A DNA stretch of 64,000 bases. It comes from Macropodus opercularis. Its lineage: Eukaryota; Chordata; Actinopteri; Anabantiformes; Osphronemidae. The stretch is taken from contig CM061092.1 in the NCBI GenBank assembly GCA_030770545.1, forward strand, positions 18,601,501-18,665,500, read 5' to 3'. The position numbers were made by a program, and so were the translations under genes. Shown piece by piece: positions 1-12,300 of the stretch. Within the stretch, counting starts at the first letter, position 1, and every line of letters starts with the position of its first letter. Under the pieces are notes generated by a model. It made no database searches. It was not told the DNA's origin and was given only the letters and a program-made list of their open reading frames with translations.

Positions 1-639
1 TAGAATTATTCTATTGAATCAAATGTGTTTCTGAGGGACACCCACATAGTTGTCCTTCATATTTCAACTGCCATTAACTGTTTCTGTGATTCATAAGTCA
101 ACAGCAAGACCACATGTCTTTATTGCACACTGACATTTAGGTTTAATGTCAAAAGTTGATTATGACTTGGAAGGTCTGAATGTATGATTTTTATCTGGTA
201 TAAATTAACGTCTCAGATTTTAAATGAACAAAGGTACTGGAATATGTGACAGGAGTTTCTTAATATCCAGGAGTGTCAATAATAAGGCCCCATTTGCCAT
301 TACTGTGGATGTCATAATTTAAAAAACATATACATATTATGTTGTAGAAAATGTTACACTGCAAAACAATACAACACAATTTTGTATGATAAATTGTTCA
401 CTCTCCCTATTTTTAGAGACTCATCCTCTCTCACCTTCCTGCCATACTGTGTCTTTATAGCATTATTTTTACTCACTCTAAAAGTTTGGCCATTTTTGAT
501 GGATGTTATTCTGCCTTGATTGTTGTACGCATGCAAGGTCAGACTGGAAATGGATGGAAGTGGCATGGTGCGTGCCCTGTGAGGACTCTTACTTGTGCTT
601 ACTGAGCTTCCACTTTGTGGTGGTTTGGGTTTTTTCCAG

Positions 640-767
640 GTCAGTGCTTGCCAACATCAGGCACCGTCAGCGGCTCACTAGGAGATCTTGAAGTCCGTAT
701 GCTTATGCCAGAGTGCATTCAGCATCATCACATCCCAAAACGTAATACTGCCTTGACAGAATGTTGA
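640..767 (+). CDS. Possible 3' terminal exon of an upstream plus-strand gene
   Basis: A good acceptor (GGGTTTTTTCCAG) ends at 639. One frame (codons from 642) stays open for 41 codons to TGA at 765-767. It reads QCLPTSGTVSGSLGDLEVR..., ending IPKRNTALTEC, and AATAAA follows at about 798. I do not recognise the protein, and the rest of the gene would lie before the window. A second frame is open for 16 codons, so this could be chance. Confidence 0.25.
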
Positions 768-799
768 GCAATGTTGCTTTTGCTTTTGGCAAGTGGAAA

Positions 800-2980
800 T
801 AAAGAATCAATCTATAAAATAACCTCATTTAAAATTTGATGCCTGCTACAGGTCTCCAAATAGTTGGGATGGGGCATTAAAGAGCTAAGAAAGCAGAACA
901 TTTTCAAAAGATTCAGTTAGGAGAACATCTAACAACTAATTAAGTTAATTGACTTCAGGTCTGTAACATGATTCGCTATAAATGGGATGACTTAGAGAGG
1001 CAAAGTAAAGATGGGCAGAGGCTCTCCAATCTGAAGTCTGATCATTTTTATTTATACAAAAACATTTTGTGTACAATTGTATTTATTCAGTACCTTGTTT
1101 TAACAGCTATTGGAGTGGTAGGAGTGCAGCTCTTCAAACCAACAATGGTTCAATGACATAATGATATGGAGAAGGCCAGTGGAACAGTGTATACTGTACA
1201 TCAAGTCCCTCTAGGAGTAGGATGCTTTGTCCTTAGGACAATAAAGACATTGGACAGTTTGGTCTATCAAGATTGCATTGATAGCACATCCTCAGGTTTT
1301 TGTTCAGTTTCAGGCTTTTCTGGGGCTTAGGTTTCAAAAGGTGTTTGATTAAAGTAATGGAAAATTGCAATAAAAAGTCCTTGTTATCTGGTTTTGTTTA
1401 GAATTACGTGTTTACACACTGTAGATGGAGACATTTACACTGAAACACTGTGTGTGCATGTATGCATTAAGACACAAAGGGGTTCAGTTCTAGAGGAGAG
1501 CCATTCTTTTACATTGCATCAATATGAAAGAGAGCCAAGCAGGCAAGGCTGAAACACAGCATCATCAAGCACTAGGTCATTTATGGCCCAGCAAATGGGA
1601 TTTTTCTCTTTATGGCTGAAATATTAATGTGTCTGTCTTGGTATACTTAAAAAGAAAACAGCAGTTTCTAGACCCTGAGGTGCCAAGCCAGACCGGGCAG
1701 AGTGAGACAGAGAATGCCAATGCAAATAAAAGTGTGGGTATGACCTTCAGTCAGTAACTACTGTACCATAAACCACAAGTCCATTCATAAATTGTTAATT
1801 GTAGTATTTTTCTATATTTACTGAAAAAGCATCTTTTGATCTGCCGTAGTATTTATGACTTGCATCATGTGATGATGAAATTACCCATAATGTGAGTGCA
1901 AAAGGTAGCTTAGTAGTCAAAATGATCATGTGGCTCAATCTTTCAGTGGATTCATGTATAAAAAAGACCATTTTGCATTCATCATACGTTTCTCTATGCA
2001 GCCAATGGTGTTGATAAAAGTCTATGGTGCATGATTATAGAGTGGTGCATTGTTCAGTATAGTTAATATCATAATTGAGACATTTGTATACATCACGTTA
2101 AAATTGCATAGGCTTACATCACAATTGCCATTACATTAATTGTGCAGCATGTGTAACAAACTGCATGGACAGACAGCTGACAGGGGGAGAGGATAAGGGG
2201 AAAATCCCTTGTAGGAATTTACTTGTGCCTAAGACCGAACAGGAGTAACAAGGGTTAGGACCCACATGCACTTGATGCAATGACATGTAATATCAATAAT
2301 AGTTAAACAAAGAACTACGGGCATAAATTTGGGATAATTCAGGATACAAGCAAAAACACAGAAGAAGCTTGAAGTCACTACTGAAAGAACTAAACTGAAA
2401 ATCTCTCTATTTGCAGGCAAAAAAGAGTCATAAGCTAGAGGAGGATAACAAAAGAGTCAAAACTAGTGGACAGCACTAGAAGATGAAAACTAACACTGGT
2501 ACACATACTGGCATAGCAGAGAAAGAACCAAAACAGAACAACAGGGTAACAGAATTACAGCCTGACCAGGTAACATGCAAAGTTGACCCAACAAATGACA
2601 GAACGAAAGGAGCAACTTAACCCTCTGCAGCCTTCGAGGGGTCAAAACGACCCCACTGTAAACTAGGAGGCGCCAAAACTCAAAAACACAGCTCACTAAC
2701 TAGAGTACCAGGGGTAGGAACGCGAGCCCCTGGGACTACTTTCAGTCCCCACTGGGTGATGCCAAAGCTAACTAAAGGGGGAGCTCAACCTAGAGCCTAC
2801 CCCCTGATCACAAGGCCCGAAATACAAAAGGGCTGCTCGACCTAGAGCCTGTGCCCACACTAACAAACAGAGCTGGAAAGAGAGCGAGCTGGGCCGTGTT
2901 CGCCTGTTATATCGGGGCGGAGTTCAGGTGGCACTGTGTTCACACCTGGAGGTGACTTTGTTGGCTGTCCATCACCCCCC
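800..2980. other. No gene seen; repeat-like stretch at 2440-2980
   Basis: AT-rich, with no exon meeting splice and frame criteria. The part from about 2440 to 2980 is GC-richer with frequent CCCC/GGGG blocks and looks like an unidentified interspersed repeat next to the possible LTR. Confidence 0.4.
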
Positions 2981-3446
2981 TGTGACAATGGGAGGCGTTT
3001 TTTCTGGTTCGCCTCCTCCTCGGTTGCTGTACCTTGTCTGCACACCATCATCACCAGGACATTTATATTCACCCAGGTCCGTCGTTCTGTGCTGGTGTGT
3101 CTTCCTTGCTATGCTCATTTGGTTTGCTCTCCCTCTTCCCCGACCTCTGGCTTCGTTCGTTGATAGTAAGTTCCTATTTCGTAGACTTTTGTAGTTCCTG
3201 CCTAGCAGCGATTTTGTGTTTCATAGATTAATGTGGTTTGCGGTGACTTTCTGTTGGCTAGTTTGATTGGCTCTGCAGCGTTCTTTGTTTTTTGTTATAG
3301 TACTTCTAAATTTAGTATATTTACCTACCAGCTCTGCTGTGAATTTTTGTGCTGGTTAATAAATTGTTTCTGGATTCAGACTGAGTGTGTCCCTCTGGGT
3401 TTATTTGCATCTGGGTCCGAGCACTTGCTTGTTCACGTTCGTAACA
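2981..3446. mobile_element. Possible solo LTR, 466 bp
   Basis: The segment begins TGTGACA and ends GTAACA (TG...CA), with CCCC on both sides as a 4-bp target duplication. An AATAAA (about 3358) lies about 90 bp before the 3' end, as expected for an R/U5 border. Base composition differs from the flanks. No coding internal region is attached. The low-complexity CCCC makes the duplication weak evidence. Confidence 0.4.
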
Positions 3447-6238
3447 CCCCTCATGTAACCTCATGGTCCTTTGTCCTGGGTAAACTCGAGTTAGGCTTAC
3501 AAGTTTCCACGTAGGCCGTAGTCCTGGCCCTTTGTTCTGTCGAGGGAGCATATGTGCCCCAAAAATGATGAACAAGTTCATCCAACCGTAGATGAAGCGT
3601 GTTGTGATTTATCATCTGTCTGCGGCTGTTTTATCCAACCCTTGTGTGGTTTTTGAGCTTAGAGCCCCCTGTTTTCATTTCGACCTTTTGAAGGCTGCAC
3701 AAGAGTTAGACAAAACAGACACAGAAAATAAGGGACAGGTGAAACCGATAATTAGAGCCAGAAACATGAACCAGGAAGTGACAAAAGAAAAACAGAGACG
3801 AACAAAACCACGACTCCCTCACAGCATGCCATTATTTGGTTGCAAACTAGTTAAGAGGGATTTTTACTCTGGATTTGAGAGCTTAGAGACACAAAATGTC
3901 TTGGTAGTTACAGGCTAATGTACAGTATCTGCCAGTATAAACCGGTATCTGCAAAGAACTAATAAAGTCATGAAGAAATAAACAGAATGCGAGCATACAG
4001 CAGGGAACACACATTGTTACACACAGGCATAAGGGAGAAATGCATGACATCTGAAGTATTGCAGAAGAATGAGGCAGCCCCAACATGCTGTACACTGCAT
4101 CACACCTTACATTCTACCCTGGCTACTGATGCACCTCCTCAGACACGATTGACACTGTAGCTATGAAGCCATGCAGTAGGGTTGATTAAGAGAAAGATTC
4201 CAGATTAAAAATACGAACAGAAATGGAAATGTCTACCACTTACCAGGATTTCCAAACATTCAAAACAAAATCAGTGCCTCTTTGATTTTCTCCCTTCAGA
4301 GGAGTCCAATCCTAAATAAAGTTGTGCATAATTCATTCCAGTTTCCAAACAGTGGCCTCAGGGACATGTTACTCCTCTGCAAAGAAACACAGCTTTTAGA
4401 AAGCAAAAGTTGGGTTGGTGCAGCTAAGGCTTAAAGGCACCTTTATGAAATGTGACTGTACCTTGGTACTGTAGTAAACAGCTCAGGAACTTGACTGTGG
4501 AATGTTTGGAGCGGGATTTAACTTGTTGGTGGTTTGTGGGGAGACAGAGAGGAAAACATAGAAGCAGCTCTCCATAGCAGTTTTGTTGCGTAGAACTGAT
4601 TCTGGTGAGATCAACGTCTGGTGCATGGAAAGAGCCTCATTTTAGACAGACGCACACCAGATAAGGCTTCCTTTGACACATTAGTTAGTTTTCTCTTCTC
4701 TCAACAAGGCTTGTTTCCACTATCAATTTAGTGCTAATTTAATGCTCTCACACTACACCAGGATGGTAAAAATAACAGCTGAGCTAAAAAATGAAATTGG
4801 AATTTCCATCATACTGCTGTGCCTACGTGCAGCGTCACAGAGCAACTAGCCTGACAGTAAAGGCTCACACATATTCCCCTTGTTATAGAGCTTTGCATTG
4901 ATTTATATGAATGTATTGCTTCTCCTATATTTAGTTTGGTCAGTGGGAAAAGAAAGAAAATAATACATGTGCTACACTGTAGATAAAGAAAGTCACACCA
5001 TCAACACATTGCCACAGTCCTTCCTTGCAAATACATAAAATAACAGTAGAGCACATTACATATCTTTATTTTAATTAAAGCTCTATTAAAACATTGTGAA
5101 ATCGGCCAAAGTGAAGCTTCTATCAAACCACACAAAATCGGGGCAAACACAGCACACACACACTTTTAAATGAATCTCAGGCACTGAGGTGTGGAATTGT
5201 GTTGGAAGGTAGATTATTCATGGAGAATCGACCACAATTTCACGGCTTTCTGGAAATAATTAGCGTGACAGTTATTCAGTCTTTATAATTGGTTAAGACT
5301 CCACACCCTCACCTCTAATAAAGTTGTCATTGAACCTTTAATGCCACTGGCTCCTTTGACAGCCACGGAATATTGCAACCTGGTGGATGGTCAAACCATT
5401 TAAAAGAGGACGATACGCTAGGTTTATAGTGTGTGTCTTTGTGTAGTTGAGCTTTTTCAAAATATTTAACTATGTGAAATATTTAGTTTCTTAAATATTT
5501 TTAAGATGAGCCCATCTAGAGCAAAGCATTAATTAGGAAACAGGACTTTAAACCAAGGAACCCATTCTTGTCCTTTAAGCCTGACTATATTTCTCTTCCT
5601 TTCTCTCGTGCTTCTCTTCAACAGTTTTGTAATCTGTGTCGTTGTCATTCATCTCCATTCTTCACATGTGACTTTTCATGTTAGAAAGAAACTAGTATAT
5701 TTTTAATGCAATAACTGGTGATTCTACCTCTGTGTAAGGTTAGAAGGTTTGTGGTTTCTTGGTGTGGTATATTGCACCAGGTGTAACGTTTATGACATTT
5801 AGAAAATATTAAAATAACATATATTTTTGATTTATTGCCATTGTACTGAATTCAGTCAAATAGAAAACATTTAAAACAGCCTTTTGTGAATCATCACATC
5901 TTGTCTTATTTTACTTTTTATAAAGCGTGGAATTTTTTTAAGTGTTGTACATCAATACAGCTTTGGATTATGAGGTTTTTGGTACTCTTTTTGGAGTAGA
6001 CTTGTATAATATTAGGCAACACGACTGAAAAATATAAACCCCTCATAAAGCTTTTCTGCTGTTCTTTATCTGAACCTTCTGTTTCATGTCATAGTTTATA
6101 CATTTATTACATTTATTACATTTATTTCAAGACAAATAACTTTTATCTACCTTCATGATGATTCTAACCCTGCCTGTACAAGTCTGTCAAGTAATATTAC
6201 AGGAGAATTTTGTGTGCATGTGTGTGTTTGCGTCTCAG
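3447..6238. other. No gene recognised
   Basis: The missing 5' exons of the HAAAP-like gene would be expected here or further upstream. I found no segment with a convincing membrane-helix reading and consistent splice sites. A weak candidate at 5625-5690 (reading FVICVVVIHLHSSH) lacks a good donor. Confidence 0.4.
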
Positions 6239-6338
6239 GTGGCTGTTACATTTGCAGTGGGGTCAGATGTTGGCCTTCAGAGCAGCACTGACTTCAGACA
6301 GATGGGGAAGCCTTTCCTAATGGGCACAGTGGCTTTGG
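6239..6338 (+). CDS. HAAAP-like gene, first visible exon
   Basis: Acceptor GCGTCTCAG, donor G|GTGAGA. It encodes VAVTFAVGSDVGLQSSTDF, then RQMGKPFLMGTVAL plus one base of Gly. Earlier exons must exist because no plausible start codon precedes it in frame. Confidence 0.75.
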
Positions 6339-9300
6339 GTGAGAAGCAGTTATCCATAGTGATGATACATTTTTTTCTTACTTTGTTTTTTGTTTTTATT
6401 TATATGTATTTTATTTTAGGACCTTTTCTTTGTTCTTTCTACAGTTGATTAGACAAACAAGCAGCTGCTAACTTTAAATAAAAATGTTAAATATTAGAAA
6501 ATATAAAGGCTATTCACTTTAATTTATTAAATATTAGTATACAATAAGTAGCTAAGACATTCACTCAGGCCAACAGTCCTTGTAGTTTCACACAGACTTA
6601 ACAGAAGAGCAGAAGTTATTAATAACTTTGAGCGATAATACAGTAAGGCAGATGTTTTGTAAAGATTTGATTGTTATTATAACTTTTTTATGACAAACTT
6701 TCTGAAAGCTGTTCTTCAATATACCACAGAAATATTGAAAGATAAATATTTAAATTTCAGCAAAATATGAGAAACACATACTGTGTCTAACTATGGTTGT
6801 TGTTTAAAAGAAAAACAATGCATAAAACCTGGATTTTGTACTTTACTGTTTTTAATCACATATGTATCTATGTGGGGGTTACTATCACTGAAGTCTGTGT
6901 TACCAAGTCACCTTACAAGTTTATTTTTCAATTAGAAGCTGCAAAAATGTAAATTAGGCAACAAATAGAACTGGGACTGCAGGCCACTCAAGAAAACACA
7001 CAACAAGTGCAGATGAAAGTTTTATTACACTTACACTACAAAGGTGATTTGTTGTTCACCACCATGAAGTAGTTTGACTCCCTGAGTCACTGCCACACTG
7101 CTGCAGCTCGACAGGGTATTTCTGTGTTTCATTAGTGTGTTTGTGAACTCAGACAGCACTTCTTTTAGCTTTCATTATTTCCGAAGGCCATTTCAAGATA
7201 TAAACTGCCAGCTATGACAGCTGCTTTGCAGTTTGTCATTTCTAGTTGTGTGGAACAGAATAAAGAACACATTTTAATCATTTTCTTAGGATTAACAAAG
7301 CGTGATAGTGCTTTGTGTTTGGCTTAGACGCTAAAATGTATTGCCTGCGGTGGCATAGTGGTGCTGGTTGCATTGTTGCTTCAGCCTCAGAATCTACAGG
7401 TTAAACCAGTGCCCAGTCTTCTCAGCATCTATGTGTTTTTTCTCTGTAGTGGTTTACTGTGTCCTCTCACAGTCCAAACATTTGCAGTTAGGTTGAGTTA
7501 ATTAGTGAATGATTACTGATTTGGCTTGTAAACTTGTTTATCATGGATGTGGCAAAAAGTATTTTATAGTGGTTTGTCTCAAGAAGTAAAAAATAAATAA
7601 AAAATATATGACAAATATCACAGTCTGTGATATTGACCTGCTGTTCTATTTCTTTCTCAACAGGAGGGATTGTGAATGTGATGCCTCTACTTTTCTCACA
7701 GATCTCACACAACAAAACACAGGTAAAACTACAGTAGTCTTCCACCATATCCTGGTGATCTGCAGATTTAGAAATAGCATAGGGGCACTGCATCGTTATT
7801 CCTTAACATTAACTCACTGACAAAAAAACAGAATGTTGGGAGCAGTAAAAGACAGAAAGGCCTTAGTGAATAGGCCTATTGAATAACCTGCACAGGCTTT
7901 AGTGACCTGCAGTGTCTTGAATATACTGAATAACTGTTTGAGATTATTTGTAGACATCTATTAAAATCTTACCCATAAGAGTTTAATTAGACATGTTCTT
8001 GTTGAATATTCCAGATAAAACCAGTTGCTCACCTTATTTCCAAAAGGGTTTTGGGTTCAGGGACTCGCCACTTGCTGTACTGGCAAACTGTTCTTTCTGA
8101 GCTCAGACATCCTCTTGTTGTAGCTAGTTTAAAGTCAGACTTTGGCTTCCCTGCACCAAAGAAAAGGGTCACACATCCAACTGTTTTGGTACAAATACTA
8201 AAAGTAATGTGTTAATAACAATAATAATTTAATTAATGATTTATTATTGCATTTCCATGTCTAGTTTTAGTACTCTTTACTCTTTGTTTGGGTATAACTC
8301 AAAAGTACTTGTGAACTATTTTGTGCTACTTTGACTTGAATTCAGTTTTTGGTATTGCATTTAAGTAGCAGACACGAGTTCCCATTGGCTGTGTCTGGAC
8401 TTTTCTGGTACATGGTCTATAGTTATATGCTATGCTTCTGAGCAATCCATCAGTATACTACATACATAAAATCTACCTAAATTACTACGTGTAACGAGCA
8501 AGTTCGTGGAACTCAGTCAGGCAGCAGGAGGCTGAGCCAGTTAAGACTGTTCATCTTTTATACCCTGAAACACTAAATTTTCATGTCCTGTTTATTCTGA
8601 AGGAAAATGTGCAATCATACATGCTGGAGATTGTCGTAGACTTGTTGTAGAGTCTTCAGCTTATCTCCACCATGGAAATATGTTTCATGTTCACATGTAT
8701 GAATAACTCTTTATTTGATTGTCTATGTCCTTAAAATCCACGAGTCAACAGCAGACAAGGATCTATATATAAAACTGTTTAAATAACCAAACTGTTGAGG
8801 TGCTGAAACTGAAAAGCAAATTTCCTAGCATAAGTGCTAAATTGAGACAACTGGCTGCTCCAGTAAGGTGGCAAAACTCAAACAATGCAAAACTAGAGTT
8901 AAAACATGACACTGTTTACAGTAGATTAGTATTGATTTCTTTTTACAGTGTTAAATCTCTGATCAGAAGTGTTGCGGTTACAAAACAGATGTATTGGTCA
9001 TTGTTGCGATCAGAACAAATAACTGTATTTAAATAGAGCAGGACGTTGTTGCTGATGTTTATGTTCTTCATGTGCAGATCCTGTGGTTTCGCAGAGCAGT
9101 TCTTGGAGGTCTGACAACCTGCACTGTACTTAACATCCTCTGGTAAGCACACTATTCACTTACAGAAGGCACCTCTCCTTGAATTTCTCTATGAATGTAC
9201 TGTAGCTTTTTTATGTAATAAACAGTTATTACTATAGGTACACTTTATTATATAATACCATAATGTTCAAACCATTCAAAATAGTATAGAGAGGATATTC

Positions 9301-12300
9301 AATTTGGTACTGAACTGTAGCATCGGCTCATAAAAAAAGTTACCTCAAAGCATTTTACAAGGTAAGGTTAACCCAACAAATCCCACTTGATCAAGCTTTT
9401 ATGATACAAGTCTGTTTCATACTGTCTATCTGACTAATAATGCATGCAGGTACATCAAACGTGGTGCTTTAAGTAAATTCAGATGTTTCCAACAATTGTG
9501 GCTGTTTTGTAATTTGGATGCTAACACAATGTGAATCTCTAAAACAAAGAAGCTAAGCAGATCCTGAACTACAGTGAAAGAGGAAAAAGGAAATGCTTTG
9601 TTGCCCTGCTGCATGGGCTGCACACGCATGACAGATTTCACTGAGCTGCACCCAGCAATGTACTCTATCTGTATCTGACCTTTGGTGTACTTTACTGATC
9701 AGCTGCTGGCAAAACAACTTACAGCAACTCTGCACAATAAGTCTCTCTGCTCAGGAATGCTTCTCTCAGATTTACTGTGTGAGCTTCAGGCTCTCGTTTT
9801 GGTTTTGTGTCCAGCCTACACAGTGGAAGCGAAAAGCAGTCTTGTGTGAAATAGCAATGCTCTAATGGAAAAGAAAGCACCATTTATTGATTGATGATAA
9901 CATTTCATATGTACAGAGCCTGTGAGACTCCACATGCACTTTAGAAACCCAAAATATGATTTCATTTAACTAAATACAGTATAAATATAACACACATTTT
10001 AAGCAAAAGGCTGCACAATGTGATCCCCTTCATAGTGATGAGGTGATTAGTGTCCATGATAAGCACTGTTTCACAGGTTGTAGGAGACACCGGCAGTGAC
10101 TCTGAGAAGGTCATCCTATAACTAATTCCTAAAAGAATATTTGAGCCAAACGTTTAGTCATTGTTCCATTATGAAGGTTCATTTATTACATAAATATAAT
10201 TTATTCATAGTTTAATTCATAATAATAAGCATAATAATAATGTATTCATTTATTGTAGAAAAACATTTTGACTCAGTAGATTTTTGTGGCATATTTCCTC
10301 CAGATTAATAAATAAGATCTACAAAAACCTGAAAATGTAAATCTCTGACAATAATCAAACCAATAATCAAAATATACACCTTGTGTTTTAGTTTGAACTG
10401 ATTAATGTTGTGTATTTATTGTTTGATTAAGAAAGTTTAGACTGTATGTTTGTGTGTTTCTGTGTTTAATTCAAATTTTAACATATTATGTGTGAAATAT
10501 TCAGTTCAGATGGAGGTTAAACTATAAACACGCCATCACATGTGGAGCTTTTAAACAACGAAACTTACCCATCCACTGTTACAGTGACTTAAATTGAAAC
10601 CCATTTTATTAACTCTGTGTCTGTGGCCTCACAGAAAGCAAGTACTTTTACTGTAAACTGTCATCTGTTCAGTTCATCTGTAACGAGCCTAATAGCATTT
10701 TGTCAGGTCAAGTCAGGTTTAGAAGCTGGAGAGTGATCTCCAGGAAGATGAAACACAGCCTGCCACTGCAGACTTGCTTATACAGACAAGTGAACAGGTG
10801 AAACAGATGATGGTGATTATAGCAAGAGAAGGCAGAGACAGACAGGAGATTATTCCCCACTGTAGTCCTTTGACTGTGGACTGCATATGAGCATGCAGAT
10901 AAAGTTCGATGACGGGGACAAACTGTGAGCATGCTGACTGACGATGTACCCAAGATCACAGAAGTGAGTGCATGCAGTTTTGTGCACCATATTCAGCTTG
11001 GTGTTCCCTCTGTTTGGGCTCGCAGTGAACAGTTTCCTCAGCCTCCATTTTTCAGACCATAATTTTGATTGATAATTATCGCTGGGGACATAATTCTGTG
11101 GAGCCACCCAGCAGAGTGAGAGTAGTAGAATAAAATAGAAATGGTGTGTTGCTGGGTGCATTCGAGCATAGCCACAACAAATGAATGGATAAATCTCTCA
11201 GAGCCACACTCTGTACTGCCGATTCAGAGAGACCAATAGCCGGTGCCTCAGCCAGAGTAGAGGATTTACTTGCCTGTAACTTGCTTCCTCAGTTCTGCAG
11301 CCAAACTTTATGGCCTTTGGTTTCAAACAAAGAACCTGTAATTCATCCTCTATTTCCCAATATCTCATTTTTGTTTTTCAAAAGACTAGCTGTACCCTAA
11401 AACATTCTCAGCCTGATTTCCACCACAGTCCAGCACCTTGATGAAATCCAAGGTGAAACCCTGTGCAGGGGGTGTGGTGGAGAACACCCCGCCACACATC
11501 TGAGTCACTAATGTTAGCACATCTGACATTGCAGGTGACAGGCCGGTTTCTGTTATAGGCTTTGTAGAACAGTAAACGTGTTCAAACAAGGAATCCACAA
11601 CTGATGAAATCTGTCAATACAGTATGAAGCAGTTTGAATCCAAATGAGACTGAAATTGATTGCTGGCCTTGGAAGAAGTTAGGAAACCACATTGCTCCCA
11701 CAAACAAAATAAAATTGATCAAAAAAAGGACTAGATAGCTCAACATTTAAAGTGAAATTGTCAAGTTTTAACACACCTAGTCAACTAATAAACTGTGTTT
11801 TTAGGGTGGCTCTGACTACAAGCCTACCAACACATATACATTATCACAGTATCAGGAGCGAAGGGCGAAGGGAAAATTAGACGTACAGTAACTGTTCAAC
11901 GTACTGTAAATATGAGCTTGCTTGCAACATACATTGTATAATTAAGCACTTGGACACGGAGAGGCTCCGTATCCTGAGGATGTGGATTGCTTCATTATCA
12001 AGCTTCAATGTCACTGTTGATATGCTGTCAATAATAGCAATAGTAATAAGAACCAGTTGTTTAATGGTCAGTTTTCAAAGCTTGCTTCATTTCAAGTATT
12101 TAGCAATTTAGCATTCTGAGAACTATATTATGGCTATATATTATTTCACAGTTTTCATTCCTTTGGAAGAGCATACTTTGAGTTTATTTAATTTTTTTAT
12201 TTTTCTGTATACTATAAAATCTCTATACATTTTTATTTGCTAAACTTATCTCAACTGGATTGAGGCATATGTAGCATTCATGTATACACATAAAAAGTAA

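Noticed and set aside
1098..1157. Short exon-like segment reading AIGVVGVQLFKPTMVQ after TTTTAACAG
   Set aside because: Poor polypyrimidine tract, no donor and no in-phase partner.
10708..11161. Two overlapping minus-strand frames of 83 and 103 codons
   Set aside because: No splice, promoter or family support; inside an intron of the HAAAP-like gene and of ordinary length for this base composition.
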